From contig MHMF01000038.1 of NCBI GenBank assembly GCA_001821475.1, forward strand, positions 1-5,728: 5,728 nucleotides of DNA, in the 5' to 3' direction. The translations under genes were made by a program, and so were the position numbers. A model generated the notes under the pieces. The model had not been told where the DNA came from and did not search any database. It worked only from the letters and a program-made list of their open reading frames with translations. Each line of letters begins with the position of its first letter. Positions within the stretch are counted from its first letter, which is position 1. Positions 1 to 4,373 of this stretch are shown here, piece after piece. The stretch comes from Candidatus Nealsonbacteria bacterium RIFCSPLOWO2_01_FULL_38_120 (GTDB lineage: Bacteria > Patescibacteriota > Minisyncoccia > Minisyncoccales > GWA2-38-27).

Positions 1-2
1 TT

Positions 3-56
3 GATGAGCTGAAAGAACAAATAAAAAATTTAAATGAAAAGGTCAATAATAAATAA
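3..56 (+). CDS. 3' end of an upstream coding region (partial)
   Basis: The frame starting at base 3 reads DELKEQIKNLNEKVNNK and then a TAA at 54-56. The heptad-like spacing of Leu/Ile/Val and the charged residues between them suggest the end of a coiled coil. Only 17 residues are inside the window, so the protein cannot be identified. The other two forward frames hit stops within the first four codons, which supports this one weakly. Confidence 0.45.
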   Translation, partial: DELKEQIKNLNEKVNNK

Positions 57-79
57 TAAAATTAGATAATTTAATAAAT

Positions 80-100
80 ACTACGGGATTATGTTCCCGC
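80..100 (+). repeat. short TACGGG...TCCC hairpin, member 1
   Basis: CGGGA (84-88) pairs with TCCCG (95-99) around a 6-nt loop. The surrounding bases, ACTACGGGA then ATGT then CCC, recur at 4251-4273 after lemA, and a looser version lies at 3666-3683 before lemA. It sits about 25 bases after the upstream stop codon. That fits a transcript end or a dispersed palindrome, but no T-run follows, so it is not a classical terminator. Confidence 0.4.
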
Positions 101-108
101 ATTAATTA

Positions 109-164
109 ACCCCTTCTCGCTTCTTCTCTCTGATGGCCATCGGAGGGAAGGATGGGTGGGGGAG
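109..164 (+). promoter_or_regulatory. C/T-rich to G/A-rich imperfect hairpin over the ribosome binding site
   Basis: The centre is the perfect palindrome GATGGCCATC (132-141). Going outward, the pyrimidine stretch 121-131 pairs almost completely, with some G-U pairs, with the purine stretch 142-152. CCCC at 110-113 can also pair with the G-run at 158-162. That G-run, GGGGGAG at 158-164, is the likely Shine-Dalgarno site of the gene starting at 174. A folded leader would therefore mask the start, so translational control is possible but unproven. Similar C-rich/G-rich hairpins lie at 827-864 and 2131-2173. Confidence 0.4.
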
Positions 165-173
165 ATAAAAAAT

Positions 174-815
174 ATGTCCAACAAAAAATTTATCGTCATA
201 GGTATAATTATCGCCGTTGTTTGTTTCGCTCTCGGATTTATCGTTGCTCAAATGAATAAAACTGGCGTGAGCTTGGGCGAGAATACTTTCCAGGCCGGCT
301 GGGATGCGGCAAAACAACGGCTGGCGGAAAGCGGTTTTGCTCCGGCGATAGCTGGCATGGAAATAAAAACCATATCAGGCGAGGTGAAAGAAATAAAAGG
401 CAATAAAATTAATTTGAAAATCAGGCCGTTGGAGCCATTGGCCGACCCGAAATTGGATAACCGCGTTGTTGTAGTTGATGATAATACTAAAATTTTCAAG
501 CTTGAATCAAGGGACCCGGTTGAATACCAGAAAGAAATGGATGTGTATAACAGAAAAATTCAGCAGCAGACAGCGAATCCTGCTGTTGGCGCCCAACCGC
601 TTGTGTTCCCTGATTTTTTTATCAAGAAAGAGGTAAAATTATCCGATTTGGAAGCGGGACAGCAAATTACCGTTGTAACGGACGAGGATATTAAAAACAT
701 CCTTGAATTTAAGGCGGTTGAAATAACATTGCAATCCACAGCAGCCATTTCTCCCGCCACAGCGCCAATCGCTCCGGCTGTGCCGCCATCTGTTCCGGTT
801 GTTCCAGTTGAATAA
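174..815 (+). CDS. membrane-anchored extracytoplasmic protein, DUF5666-like
   Basis: I cannot give a specific function. The 213-residue product begins MSNKK and continues with one hydrophobic segment (about residues 6-26), an N-terminal anchor or uncleaved signal, so the rest should lie outside the membrane. Residues 64-112 (ISGEVKEIKGNKINLK..., VVVVDDNTKI) resemble the beta-rich DUF5666-type fold of secreted proteins. A charged middle part (115-132) leads to a second beta region (150-185, LEAGQQITVVTDEDI). The end (190-213) is a low-complexity Ala/Pro/Val tail. The start is ATG 174, preceded by GGGGGAG with a 9-base gap. The in-frame GTG at 156 overlaps that Shine-Dalgarno and is unlikely. 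No operon partner is evident, and the next 113 bases are non-coding apart from a gene relic. Confidence 0.75.
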   Translation: MSNKKFIVIGIIIAVVCFALGFIVAQMNKTGVSLGENTFQAGWDAAKQRLAESGFAPAIAGMEIKTISGEVKEIKGNKINLKIRPLEPLADPKLDNRVVVVDDNTKIFKLESRDPVEYQKEMDVYNRKIQQQTANPAVGAQPLVFPDFFIKKEVKLSDLEAGQQITVVTDEDIKNILEFKAVEITLQSTAAISPATAPIAPAVPPSVPVVPVE

Positions 816-826
816 ATCTTCAATTA

Positions 827-864
827 CCACCCCCTTTGCCAAGGATACGGATGGGGAGGGAGTG
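827..864 (+). repeat. C-rich/G-rich imperfect hairpin
   Basis: CACCCCCT (828-835) faces AGGGAGTG (857-864), pairing except for one C/A mismatch. The 3' arm context, AAGGAT then GGATGGGGAGGG, resembles the 3' arm of the element at 109-164 (AAGGAT then GGGTGGGGG). The two are probably members of one small dispersed repeat family. Its G-rich 3' arm would have been the Shine-Dalgarno site of the broken mntA copy starting at 874. Confidence 0.35.
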
Positions 865-873
865 AGAATGCAT

Positions 874-916
874 ATGAAACTTGAGCATTATCCGGAGAAA
901 AATTGAAGAAGGAGAT
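874..916 (+). pseudogene. relic of the 5' end of a minimal nucleotidyltransferase gene (mntA-like)
   Basis: This stretch aligns with the first 44 bases of the intact mntA at 1438. The match is 39 of 43 positions plus one missing A in an A-run (898-902). If that A is restored, it encodes the same residues as the intact gene, MKLEHYPEK then KLKKEI. As it stands, the frame stops at 904-906. All four substitutions (AAA/AAG, TTG/TTA and AAG/AAA twice) are synonymous. This points to divergence while both copies were translated, before this one was cut off. GGGGAGGG at 853-860 is a suitable ribosome binding site for it. Similarity ends at about 916, and the rest of the gene is missing. Confidence 0.8.
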
Positions 917-921
917 AAGAT

Positions 922-951
922 TTGACTTTTGATTTTTGATTGTGGTAGAAT
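922..951 (+). promoter_or_regulatory. probable sigma-70 promoter for hicB
   Basis: A TTGACT box (922-927) is followed after 18 bases by TAGAAT (946-951), with an extended -10 TGG directly before it. This is the best promoter match I see in the window. Transcription would begin near 957-959, downstream of the TTG codon that opens the hicB frame at 929. If the promoter is right, that TTG is not the start. The T-rich TTTGA-type repeats that make up the spacer are common filler in such AT-rich intergenic DNA, so some of the match may be chance. Confidence 0.5.
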
Positions 952-1174
952 AAATAAAAATGTTATAAAATGTTTAGTGATTATTCATAAAAGTAAATAT
1001 GGCTACGATATTCATGCACCGGCTCTTCCAGGGTGTCATAGTCAGGGAGCAACCGAAAAAGAAGCATTAAAAAATATTCAAGACGCTATTCTTACTTACC
1101 TTGAAATGGAAAAAGATGAACTAAAAGGAGCAGAGGCGCGAGAAATTGAAGTTGCTTTTGCTTGTTCAGGGTAA
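929..1174 (+). CDS. hicB: HicB-family antitoxin, short form; start unresolved
   Basis: This is the antitoxin of a type II HicBA module, which in known systems binds and blocks the HicA ribonuclease. The diagnostic stretch is YDIHAPALPGCHSQGATEK (residues 26-44 counted from 929) followed by EALKNIQDAILTYLE, the HicB partial-RNase-H-like fold. The protein ends at REIEVAFA, as short HicB proteins do, and has no C-terminal DNA-binding domain. The start is doubtful. TTG 929 lies within the predicted promoter. GTG 977 would clip the first beta strand. Family members usually begin at the position now occupied by ATA (965-967), so an ATG may have been lost. A degraded hicA follows 10 bases downstream. 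The gene lies between a truncated and an intact copy of the mntA start. The family assignment is firm; whether the gene is expressed is not. Confidence 0.8.
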   Translation: MIFDCGRINKNVIKCLVIIHKSKYGYDIHAPALPGCHSQGATEKEALKNIQDAILTYLEMEKDELKGAEAREIEVAFACSG

Positions 1175-1184
1175 CTAATTTTTC

Positions 1185-1393
1185 ATGCTTTTTACAGATG
1201 TGTCTTCCGAGATAACGGTAAGTGCTTTCAAGAAAGCCGGTTTTTAGATTTCAAAGGAAGGCAAACATACTGGCATGACTAATGGCCGAGGAGAATTATT
1301 ATTCCTCGTCATTGCAGATTAAACCCTTATACTTTAAATGGTATTATTAGAGACGCAGGGCTTACAGATGAAGAATTTAAAAAATTGCTTTAA
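1185..1393 (+). pseudogene. frameshifted HicA toxin gene (hicA relic)
   Basis: HicA is a small double-stranded-RNA-binding-fold ribonuclease toxin. From ATG 1185 the frame reads MLFTDVSSEITVSAFKKAGF and stops at TAG 1245-1247, straight after a run of five T. Removing one T gives FRFQRK. The original frame then resumes with GKHTGMTNGRG (1260-1292), which holds the expected catalytic-type His after Gly. From about 1288 a third frame gives RRIIIPRHCRLNPYTLNG and IIRDAGLTDEEFKKLL, ending at TAA 1391-1393. The pieces follow HicA order, and the total of 209 bases is almost exactly the length of a 70-residue HicA, so only a few single-base indels separate it from an intact gene. No single frame gives a complete toxin. 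Consensus sequencing error is possible but would need several events in 100 bases. Confidence 0.8.
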
Positions 1394-1437
1394 TTAAAGG
1401 AAAAATGGTGTCAACCTTTATTTTCTTAGGTTAAAAT

Positions 1438-1746
1438 ATGAAGCTTGAGCATTATCCGGAGAAAAAATTAAAAAAAGAGATTTTAGAGATTGTCGGCAAG
1501 CGGTTGGATTTGAAAAAATACAAGGTTTTCTTTTTCGGGTCAAGAGTAAGTGGAGATAATTTTCCAAAGTCGGATATTGACATTGGCATTGAAGGGCTTA
1601 ATCCTATTCCATTTGAAACTATATCAGAAATAAAAGAAAAGATTGACAATCTTCCAATTCTTTATCGCATTGATATTATTGATTTTCAAAATGTGGACAA
1701 GGACTTTTACGAAGTTGCGAAGCAGCATATTGAAGCCATAAACTAA
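1438..1746 (+). CDS. mntA: minimal nucleotidyltransferase antitoxin (MNT)
   Basis: This is the antitoxin of an MNT–HEPN toxin-antitoxin pair. In characterised members it transfers AMP from ATP onto a tyrosine of the HEPN toxin and so silences it. The 102-residue protein has the exact GSX10DXD signature: Gly34-Ser35 and Asp46/Asp48 within SDIDIG. A likely third metal-binding acid is Asp79 in RIDIID. The basic N-terminus MKLEHYPEKKLKKE leads into the first helix. Length is typical for the family. Start ATG 1438 has only a weak TTAGG-like site 8 bases upstream, but the relic at 874 begins with the same codons, which supports it. hepT starts 3 bases after its stop, so the two are surely co-transcribed. 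A weak promoter (GTGTCA, 18 bases, TAAAAT) abuts the start codon and is doubtful. Confidence 0.9.
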   Translation: MKLEHYPEKKLKKEILEIVGKRLDLKKYKVFFFGSRVSGDNFPKSDIDIGIEGLNPIPFETISEIKEKIDNLPILYRIDIIDFQNVDKDFYEVAKQHIEAIN

Positions 1747-1749
1747 TTT

Positions 1750-2127
1750 ATGACCAAATTTGATGCGCTAAAAAAACAATATCGGTCAGCGGTTGAGCGG
1801 TTAGATGAGGTTTTAAAAGTGAAAAAAACTGATATTATTCGCGATTCTGCCATTACGCGGTTTGAACTTTGTTTTGATTTGGCATGGAAAGCCGTTAAGG
1901 CGTTTTTAGAAGAAAAAAAGGGATTCAGATGCGCTTCCCCAAAAGATTGTTTTCGCGAGGCGTATCGCCAAGGTTTGATTGATTATAGCGATCTTTGGAT
2001 GAAAGTAACTGATTGGCGAAATGCGGCGGTTCATACTTACAGCGAGAAATTAGCGGATCAGCTATTTGAAAAATTGCGCTCTGTTTTCAAGTTGTTTCAA
2101 ACGTTAAAAGATAAATTTGAGGAATAA
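1750..2127 (+). CDS. hepT: HEPN-domain toxin of the MNT–HEPN pair (HI0074 family)
   Basis: This belongs to the 'nucleotidyltransferase substrate-binding protein' HI0074 family, whose toxic members are HEPN ribonucleases. The 125-residue, largely helical protein carries the RX4HXY motif as R90-NAAV-H95-T-Y97 within DWRNAAVHTYSE. R90 and H95 are the expected catalytic pair, and Y97 corresponds to the tyrosine that MntA AMPylates in characterised systems. Upstream conserved family features include RFELCFDLAWKAVKAFLEE (about 37-55) and CFREAYRQGLI (67-77). Length and ends are normal. It is translated from ATG 1750, three bases after mntA, probably by coupling, since no clear Shine-Dalgarno is present. 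The complete active-site motif suggests a functional toxin, unlike the neighbouring hicA relic. The cellular RNA target is not predictable from sequence. Confidence 0.9.
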   Translation: MTKFDALKKQYRSAVERLDEVLKVKKTDIIRDSAITRFELCFDLAWKAVKAFLEEKKGFRCASPKDCFREAYRQGLIDYSDLWMKVTDWRNAAVHTYSEKLADQLFEKLRSVFKLFQTLKDKFEE

Positions 2128-2130
2128 GAA

Positions 2131-2173
2131 CACCCCCCCTCAATTCTCCCCTTTTTTGAGGGGGAGAAAAGTG
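2131..2173 (+). repeat. C-run/G-run hairpin between hepT and the PKD-protein gene
   Basis: CCCCCTCAA (2135-2143) pairs perfectly with TTGAGGGGG (2156-2164). A competing stem joins TTCTCCCC (2144-2151) to GGGGAGAA (2161-2168). The outer ends CAC (2131-2133) and GTG (2171-2173) are also complementary. The two folds cannot form together, because both use the G-run. The element begins 3 bases after the hepT stop and ends 10 bases before the next ATG. It may end the hepT transcript, mask a ribosome binding site, or be a dispersed palindrome. The T6 run lies in the loop, not after the stem, so it is not a classical terminator. Confidence 0.5.
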
Positions 2174-2183
2174 TAGTAATATT

Positions 2184-3515
2184 ATGGGTAGCAGGATAAG
2201 ATATTTTTCAATGTTGAGTGTAATTATAGTTGCTCTTATTGTCGGCTCTGTTTTGTTTTTTTCGGATAAAATAATGGCTGGCGCTTCTGATAATATTCGG
2301 GGCTGGATTTGGGGAGAAAATATCGGCTGGATTAGTTCTAATTCGCTTAATTGCGATTTTGACGGCAATCGCATCACTGATACCGGAAATTATTCTGAAT
2401 GCCCGACAGGAACTGCGAGCGTTGACTATGGGGTTAATGTCCCAGCGAGCGGAATTTTTTCCGGCTATGGCTGGTCGGAAAATATCGGATGGATTAATTT
2501 TGCGCCAGGGGGCCCGTATCCTTCAGCTCCCAATTATTCAGCTTGTTTGGATTGGCCTGCTTTAACGAGCGAACCTTGCAATGGGTTTGGAAATTATGCT
2601 GTTTCCGGCTGGGCAAGGGCTTGCGCTGTTTTTCCAAACAGTTCTTGCAGTGGGGCAATGAGACCAGATGCGGAACGGGGCGGGTGGGATGGTTGGATAA
2701 AATTAGCTGGAAATTCAGGATCTTATGGGGTCTCTTTTGACCCGGTTGCGGGAATATTTTCTGGCTGGGTGTGGGGAGGCGACGATTCTTCTGGAGAGGC
2801 AATAATCGGTTGGAGTGAAGTTAATGGGGTTATCCCACCCGCTTCATATCCAGTGCAAGTTACACCTCTTCCGCCTGAAGGAGGGAATTATTGCAATCCG
2901 AGCGGAGGGTCAAAATATTATCCTCCAATTACTTTGAGTTGGAATTTTGATGGTGGAGGCGGAAATACGCAGTCAGCATATCAAATACAAGTAATAAATA
3001 GCGGTGGCGCCACTGTGGTGGATAGTTGTCCGTCTGGGGCTGGAACTTGTACTTTGGGACATAGTAGCGCAAATTTTTACATTGACCCGCTTAGCAGGTA
3101 CGGATCTATTGATTTCAATAATACCTATAGCTGGAGAATAAGGGTTTGGGGAAGCTCTGGTTCTGTTTCTGATTGGGTAAACGGCGCGAATTTTTCAACA
3201 GCCAGTCATAGGTGGCCCAATGCCAGTTTTACAGCCAGTCCGACGAACACTCTGCCCAATAGAGATGTTGTCTTTACTAATAATTCAACTTGCTATAATA
3301 TTGCCGGCAGTTCAGTTGCATGCGGCTCTTATCTCTGGAATTTCGGAGACGGCGCAACATCAAACGCAACTAATCCTGTTCATCTCTACACCGCTAAAGG
3401 AGTTTACAATGTTCAGCTTAATGCCACGGACGGATTAGGGACATGTTCGGCAAACGCTAACATCACAATTCGACCGCCGCTTCCTTCATGGCAAGAAGTT
3501 CCTCCGACTTTTTAA
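2184..3515 (+). CDS. secreted GW-repeat protein with a C-terminal PKD domain
   Basis: A 443-residue surface or secreted protein of unknown role. Residues 1-34 form a signal peptide: basic GSRIR, hydrophobic 10-27, and likely cleavage near MAGA/SDN. Residues 38-213 carry repeats built on GW: GWIWGENIGWI (40-50), GYGWSENIGWINF (94-106), GGWDGWIKL (167-174), and GIFSGWVWG with IIGWSEV (190-213). The unit YGV...GIFSG(Y/W).W occurs twice (82-97 and 181-197). Residues 225-340 look like a fibronectin-type III-like beta domain with YSWRIRVW. Residues 347-429 are a PKD domain with the hallmark WNFGDG (385-390). The tail ends PSWQEVPPTF. Twelve cysteines, many in close pairs (282/289, 370/380), suggest disulfides outside the cell. 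Start ATG 2184 keeps the basic n-region, although GGGGGAG at 2160-2166 is rather far away. ATG 2211 is the alternative. Adhesion or envelope structure is a guess from the domain types. Confidence 0.85.
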   Translation: MGSRIRYFSMLSVIIVALIVGSVLFFSDKIMAGASDNIRGWIWGENIGWISSNSLNCDFDGNRITDTGNYSECPTGTASVDYGVNVPASGIFSGYGWSENIGWINFAPGGPYPSAPNYSACLDWPALTSEPCNGFGNYAVSGWARACAVFPNSSCSGAMRPDAERGGWDGWIKLAGNSGSYGVSFDPVAGIFSGWVWGGDDSSGEAIIGWSEVNGVIPPASYPVQVTPLPPEGGNYCNPSGGSKYYPPITLSWNFDGGGGNTQSAYQIQVINSGGATVVDSCPSGAGTCTLGHSSANFYIDPLSRYGSIDFNNTYSWRIRVWGSSGSVSDWVNGANFSTASHRWPNASFTASPTNTLPNRDVVFTNNSTCYNIAGSSVACGSYLWNFGDGATSNATNPVHLYTAKGVYNVQLNATDGLGTCSANANITIRPPLPSWQEVPPTF

Positions 3516-3526
3516 AATATGAATTA

Positions 3527-3549
3527 TATCATGAGCTTAGCTCATGATA
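3527..3549. terminator. perfect 10-bp hairpin just after the PKD-protein gene
   Basis: TATCATGAGC (3527-3536) and GCTCATGATA (3540-3549) are exact reverse complements around a TTA loop. The hairpin starts 11 bases after the stop codon, where a transcript end is expected. No T-run follows on the plus strand, so intrinsic termination is uncertain; 3'-end protection or a bidirectional role is equally possible. The 9-mer ATGAATTAT flanks it at 3519-3527 and 3558-3566. Confidence 0.4.
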
Positions 3550-3561
3550 AGTTCATGATGA

Positions 3562-3583
3562 ATTATTAATCTTAATTAATAAT
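3562..3583. repeat. AT-rich 9-bp inverted repeat
   Basis: ATTATTAAT (3562-3570) and ATTAATAAT (3575-3583) are perfect reverse complements around CTTA. The stem contains only A-T pairs and is weak as RNA. It lies between the 3527-3549 hairpin and the long repeat starting at 3580. It may be chance in AT-rich DNA. Confidence 0.3.
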
Positions 3584-3656
3584 AGAAACTGGGTCCCTGC
3601 AAGCCCCCTTTTTCATTTTTATATCTGTGTGCCTACCTGGTAGGCACACAATGTAA
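3580..3656 (+). repeat. 77-bp intergenic repeat, copy A (upstream of lemA)
   Basis: This matches copy B at 5440-5516 without gaps at 68 of 77 positions. Eight of the nine differences are transitions; the ninth is a T/A swap at the centre of the embedded palindrome (3626-3650). In order it contains a GGGTCCC stretch, AAGCCCCCTTTTT, a T-rich stretch, the palindrome, and ATGTAA. It ends 34 bases before the lemA ATG. It has no coding potential. Identical placement before two different genes suggests a mobile-like or regulatory intergenic element. The 5' part could act as a weak terminator (GGG/CCC followed by T-rich DNA). Confidence 0.75.
3626..3650. promoter_or_regulatory. 25-nt palindrome (12-1-12), copy A, before lemA
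   Basis: Arms TGTGTGCCTACC (3626-3637) and GGTAGGCACACA (3639-3650) are perfect reverse complements around a single T (3638). It lies 40 bases upstream of the lemA start. As DNA it could be a dimer operator or form a cruciform; as RNA it would give an 11-bp stem with a 3-nt loop. The same design recurs before htpX (4315-4339, 4343-4367) and before the zinc-ribbon gene (5486-5510). Confidence 0.6.
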
Positions 3657-3665
3657 ATATAAAAA

Positions 3666-3683
3666 TACGGGCGAAAGAGTCCC
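3666..3683 (+). repeat. short TACGGG...TCCC motif, member 2
   Basis: TACGGG (3666-3671) and TCCC (3680-3683) can form a very short GGG/CCC stem 7 bases before the lemA start codon. It resembles the better hairpins at 80-100 and 4251-4273, but the loop differs and the stem is only three or four pairs. It may be a degenerate member of that family or coincidence. Confidence 0.25.
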
Positions 3684-3690
3684 ACAAAAA

Positions 3691-4248
3691 ATGTTGCTAT
3701 TTATATATATCGTCATGGGAGTAATCATTGTTTTGGTTTTTTGGGCGATAGCGGTTTTTAACCGCTTGATAACGCTTCGGACAAGAACGCAGGAGGCGTG
3801 GTCTGATATTGATGTTCAATTAAAAAGAAGATATGATTTGATTCCGAATTTAGTGGAAACAGTAAAGGGTTATGCCAGCCACGAAAAAAATCTTTTTGAA
3901 AGCGTTACGTTGGCGAGAGTGTCGGCAATGGGAGCCAAAACCGTGCAAGAACGAGCAATGGCTGAAAACGCGCTTACAGAAACATTGAAAACATTATTCG
4001 CTGTAACGGAAAATTATCCCCAATTGCAGGCGTCCCAGAATTTTCTGGAGCTTCAGCGCGAACTGCGCGACACTGAGAATAAAATCCAGGCGGCGCGGAG
4101 ATTTTATAACGGCAACGCCAGAGATCTTAATATAAAAATTGAGGTTTTTCCAGCAAGCGTTATTGCCAGTTCTTTTGGGTTTAAGAAAGTGGAATTTTTT
4201 GAATTGATAGAAGAAGTAGCCAAAGAACCAGTGAAAGTCCAATTCTAA
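3691..4248 (+). CDS. lemA: LemA family membrane protein
   Basis: LemA proteins are small membrane-anchored helical-bundle proteins. Their molecular role is poorly defined, and their genes often sit beside htpX-type proteases. The 185-residue product has an N-terminal membrane helix (about 3-24) followed by the family's conserved blocks: EAWSDIDVQLKRRYDLIPNL (35-54) with VETVKGYASHE (55-65), ENYPQLQASQNFLELQRELR (107-126) with DTENKIQAARRFYN (127-140), and FPASVIASSFGF (153-164). Length is normal for the family. ATG 3691 is chosen because it gives a full-length membrane helix; ATG 3715 would remove its first eight residues. No good Shine-Dalgarno is visible. A 25-nt palindrome and the 77-bp repeat precede it, and a hairpin follows its stop. 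htpX starts 125 bases downstream in the same direction, so the two probably work together at the membrane, but possibly as separate transcripts. Confidence 0.95.
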   Translation: MLLFIYIVMGVIIVLVFWAIAVFNRLITLRTRTQEAWSDIDVQLKRRYDLIPNLVETVKGYASHEKNLFESVTLARVSAMGAKTVQERAMAENALTETLKTLFAVTENYPQLQASQNFLELQRELRDTENKIQAARRFYNGNARDLNIKIEVFPASVIASSFGFKKVEFFELIEEVAKEPVKVQF

Positions 4249-4250
4249 TA

Positions 4251-4273
4251 ACTACGGGAGCATGTCCCATAGT
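4251..4273 (+). repeat. short TACGGG...TCCC hairpin, member 3, after lemA
   Basis: ACTACGGGA (4251-4259) pairs with TCCCATAGT (4265-4273) around a GCATG loop, with a single C/A mismatch. It begins 3 bases after the lemA stop. The left arm and the ATGT/CCC part match the element at 80-100. Position after a stop suggests an RNA 3' end or attenuator, though no T-run follows. Confidence 0.45.
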
Positions 4274-4290
4274 ATCGGCCGAATAAAGAT

Positions 4291-4332
4291 ATGACAATCT
4301 ACAATCAAACTGTCTGTGTTATTATCGGATAA
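4291..4332 (+). pseudogene. ghost copy of the htpX start (or 13-codon upstream ORF)
   Basis: From ATG 4291 the frame reads MTIYNQ and continues TVCVIIG before TAA at 4330-4332. The real htpX begins MTLYNQ at 4374. The first 18 bases match at 16 positions; the two differences are one synonymous (TAC/TAT) and one Ile/Leu change. Similarity ends after codon 6, and four codons later the tandem palindromes begin. The simplest reading is that 5' htpX codons were duplicated around an inserted palindromic element. A regulatory leader peptide is an alternative. An 18-base match could be coincidence, but the shared ATG, frame and closeness to htpX make that unlikely. Confidence 0.55.
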
Positions 4333-4367
4333 TCACACAAACCGTGTTATTATCCGATAATAACACG
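4315..4367. promoter_or_regulatory. tandem pair of 25-nt palindromes just upstream of htpX
   Basis: The first unit has arms TGTGTTATTATC (4315-4326) and GATAATCACACA (4328-4339) around G, with one mismatch. The second has arms CGTGTTATTATC (4343-4354) and GATAATAACACG (4356-4367) around C and is perfect. They repeat with a 28-base period, and the second ends 6 bases before the htpX ATG, where a ribosome binding site would be. This placement suggests an operator pair or an RNA structure controlling htpX. GATAAT at 4356-4361 could double as a -10 box for a leaderless htpX transcript, but no convincing -35 is seen. Confidence 0.65.
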
Positions 4368-4373
4368 ATAATT

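Noticed and set aside
156..173. GTG at 156 as start of the first complete gene
   Set aside because: It sits within the G-run that serves as the Shine-Dalgarno for ATG 174, and it would add six residues that are unnecessary before a normal signal-anchor segment.
874..1481. hicBA as an integrase-type insertion with direct-repeat attachment sites
   Set aside because: No integrase or transposase is present. The synonymous-only differences between the repeats argue for two diverged coding alleles, not a copied target site.
2087..2377. Reverse-strand open frames, including those at 2087-2377, 2494-2802 and 4796-5221
   Set aside because: They lie opposite well-supported forward genes, show no recognisable domain, and have the biased composition of antisense shadows.
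3580..3625. A known riboswitch or named ncRNA in the conserved repeat
   Set aside because: I recognise no consensus. The only clear hairpin in copy B is broken in copy A, so no structure is supported by both copies except the palindrome.
4344..4373. GTG at 4344 as the htpX start
   Set aside because: The extra ten codons are simply the palindrome read in frame. The family-like N-terminus begins at ATG 4374, and the ghost copy also starts with MT(I/L)YNQ.
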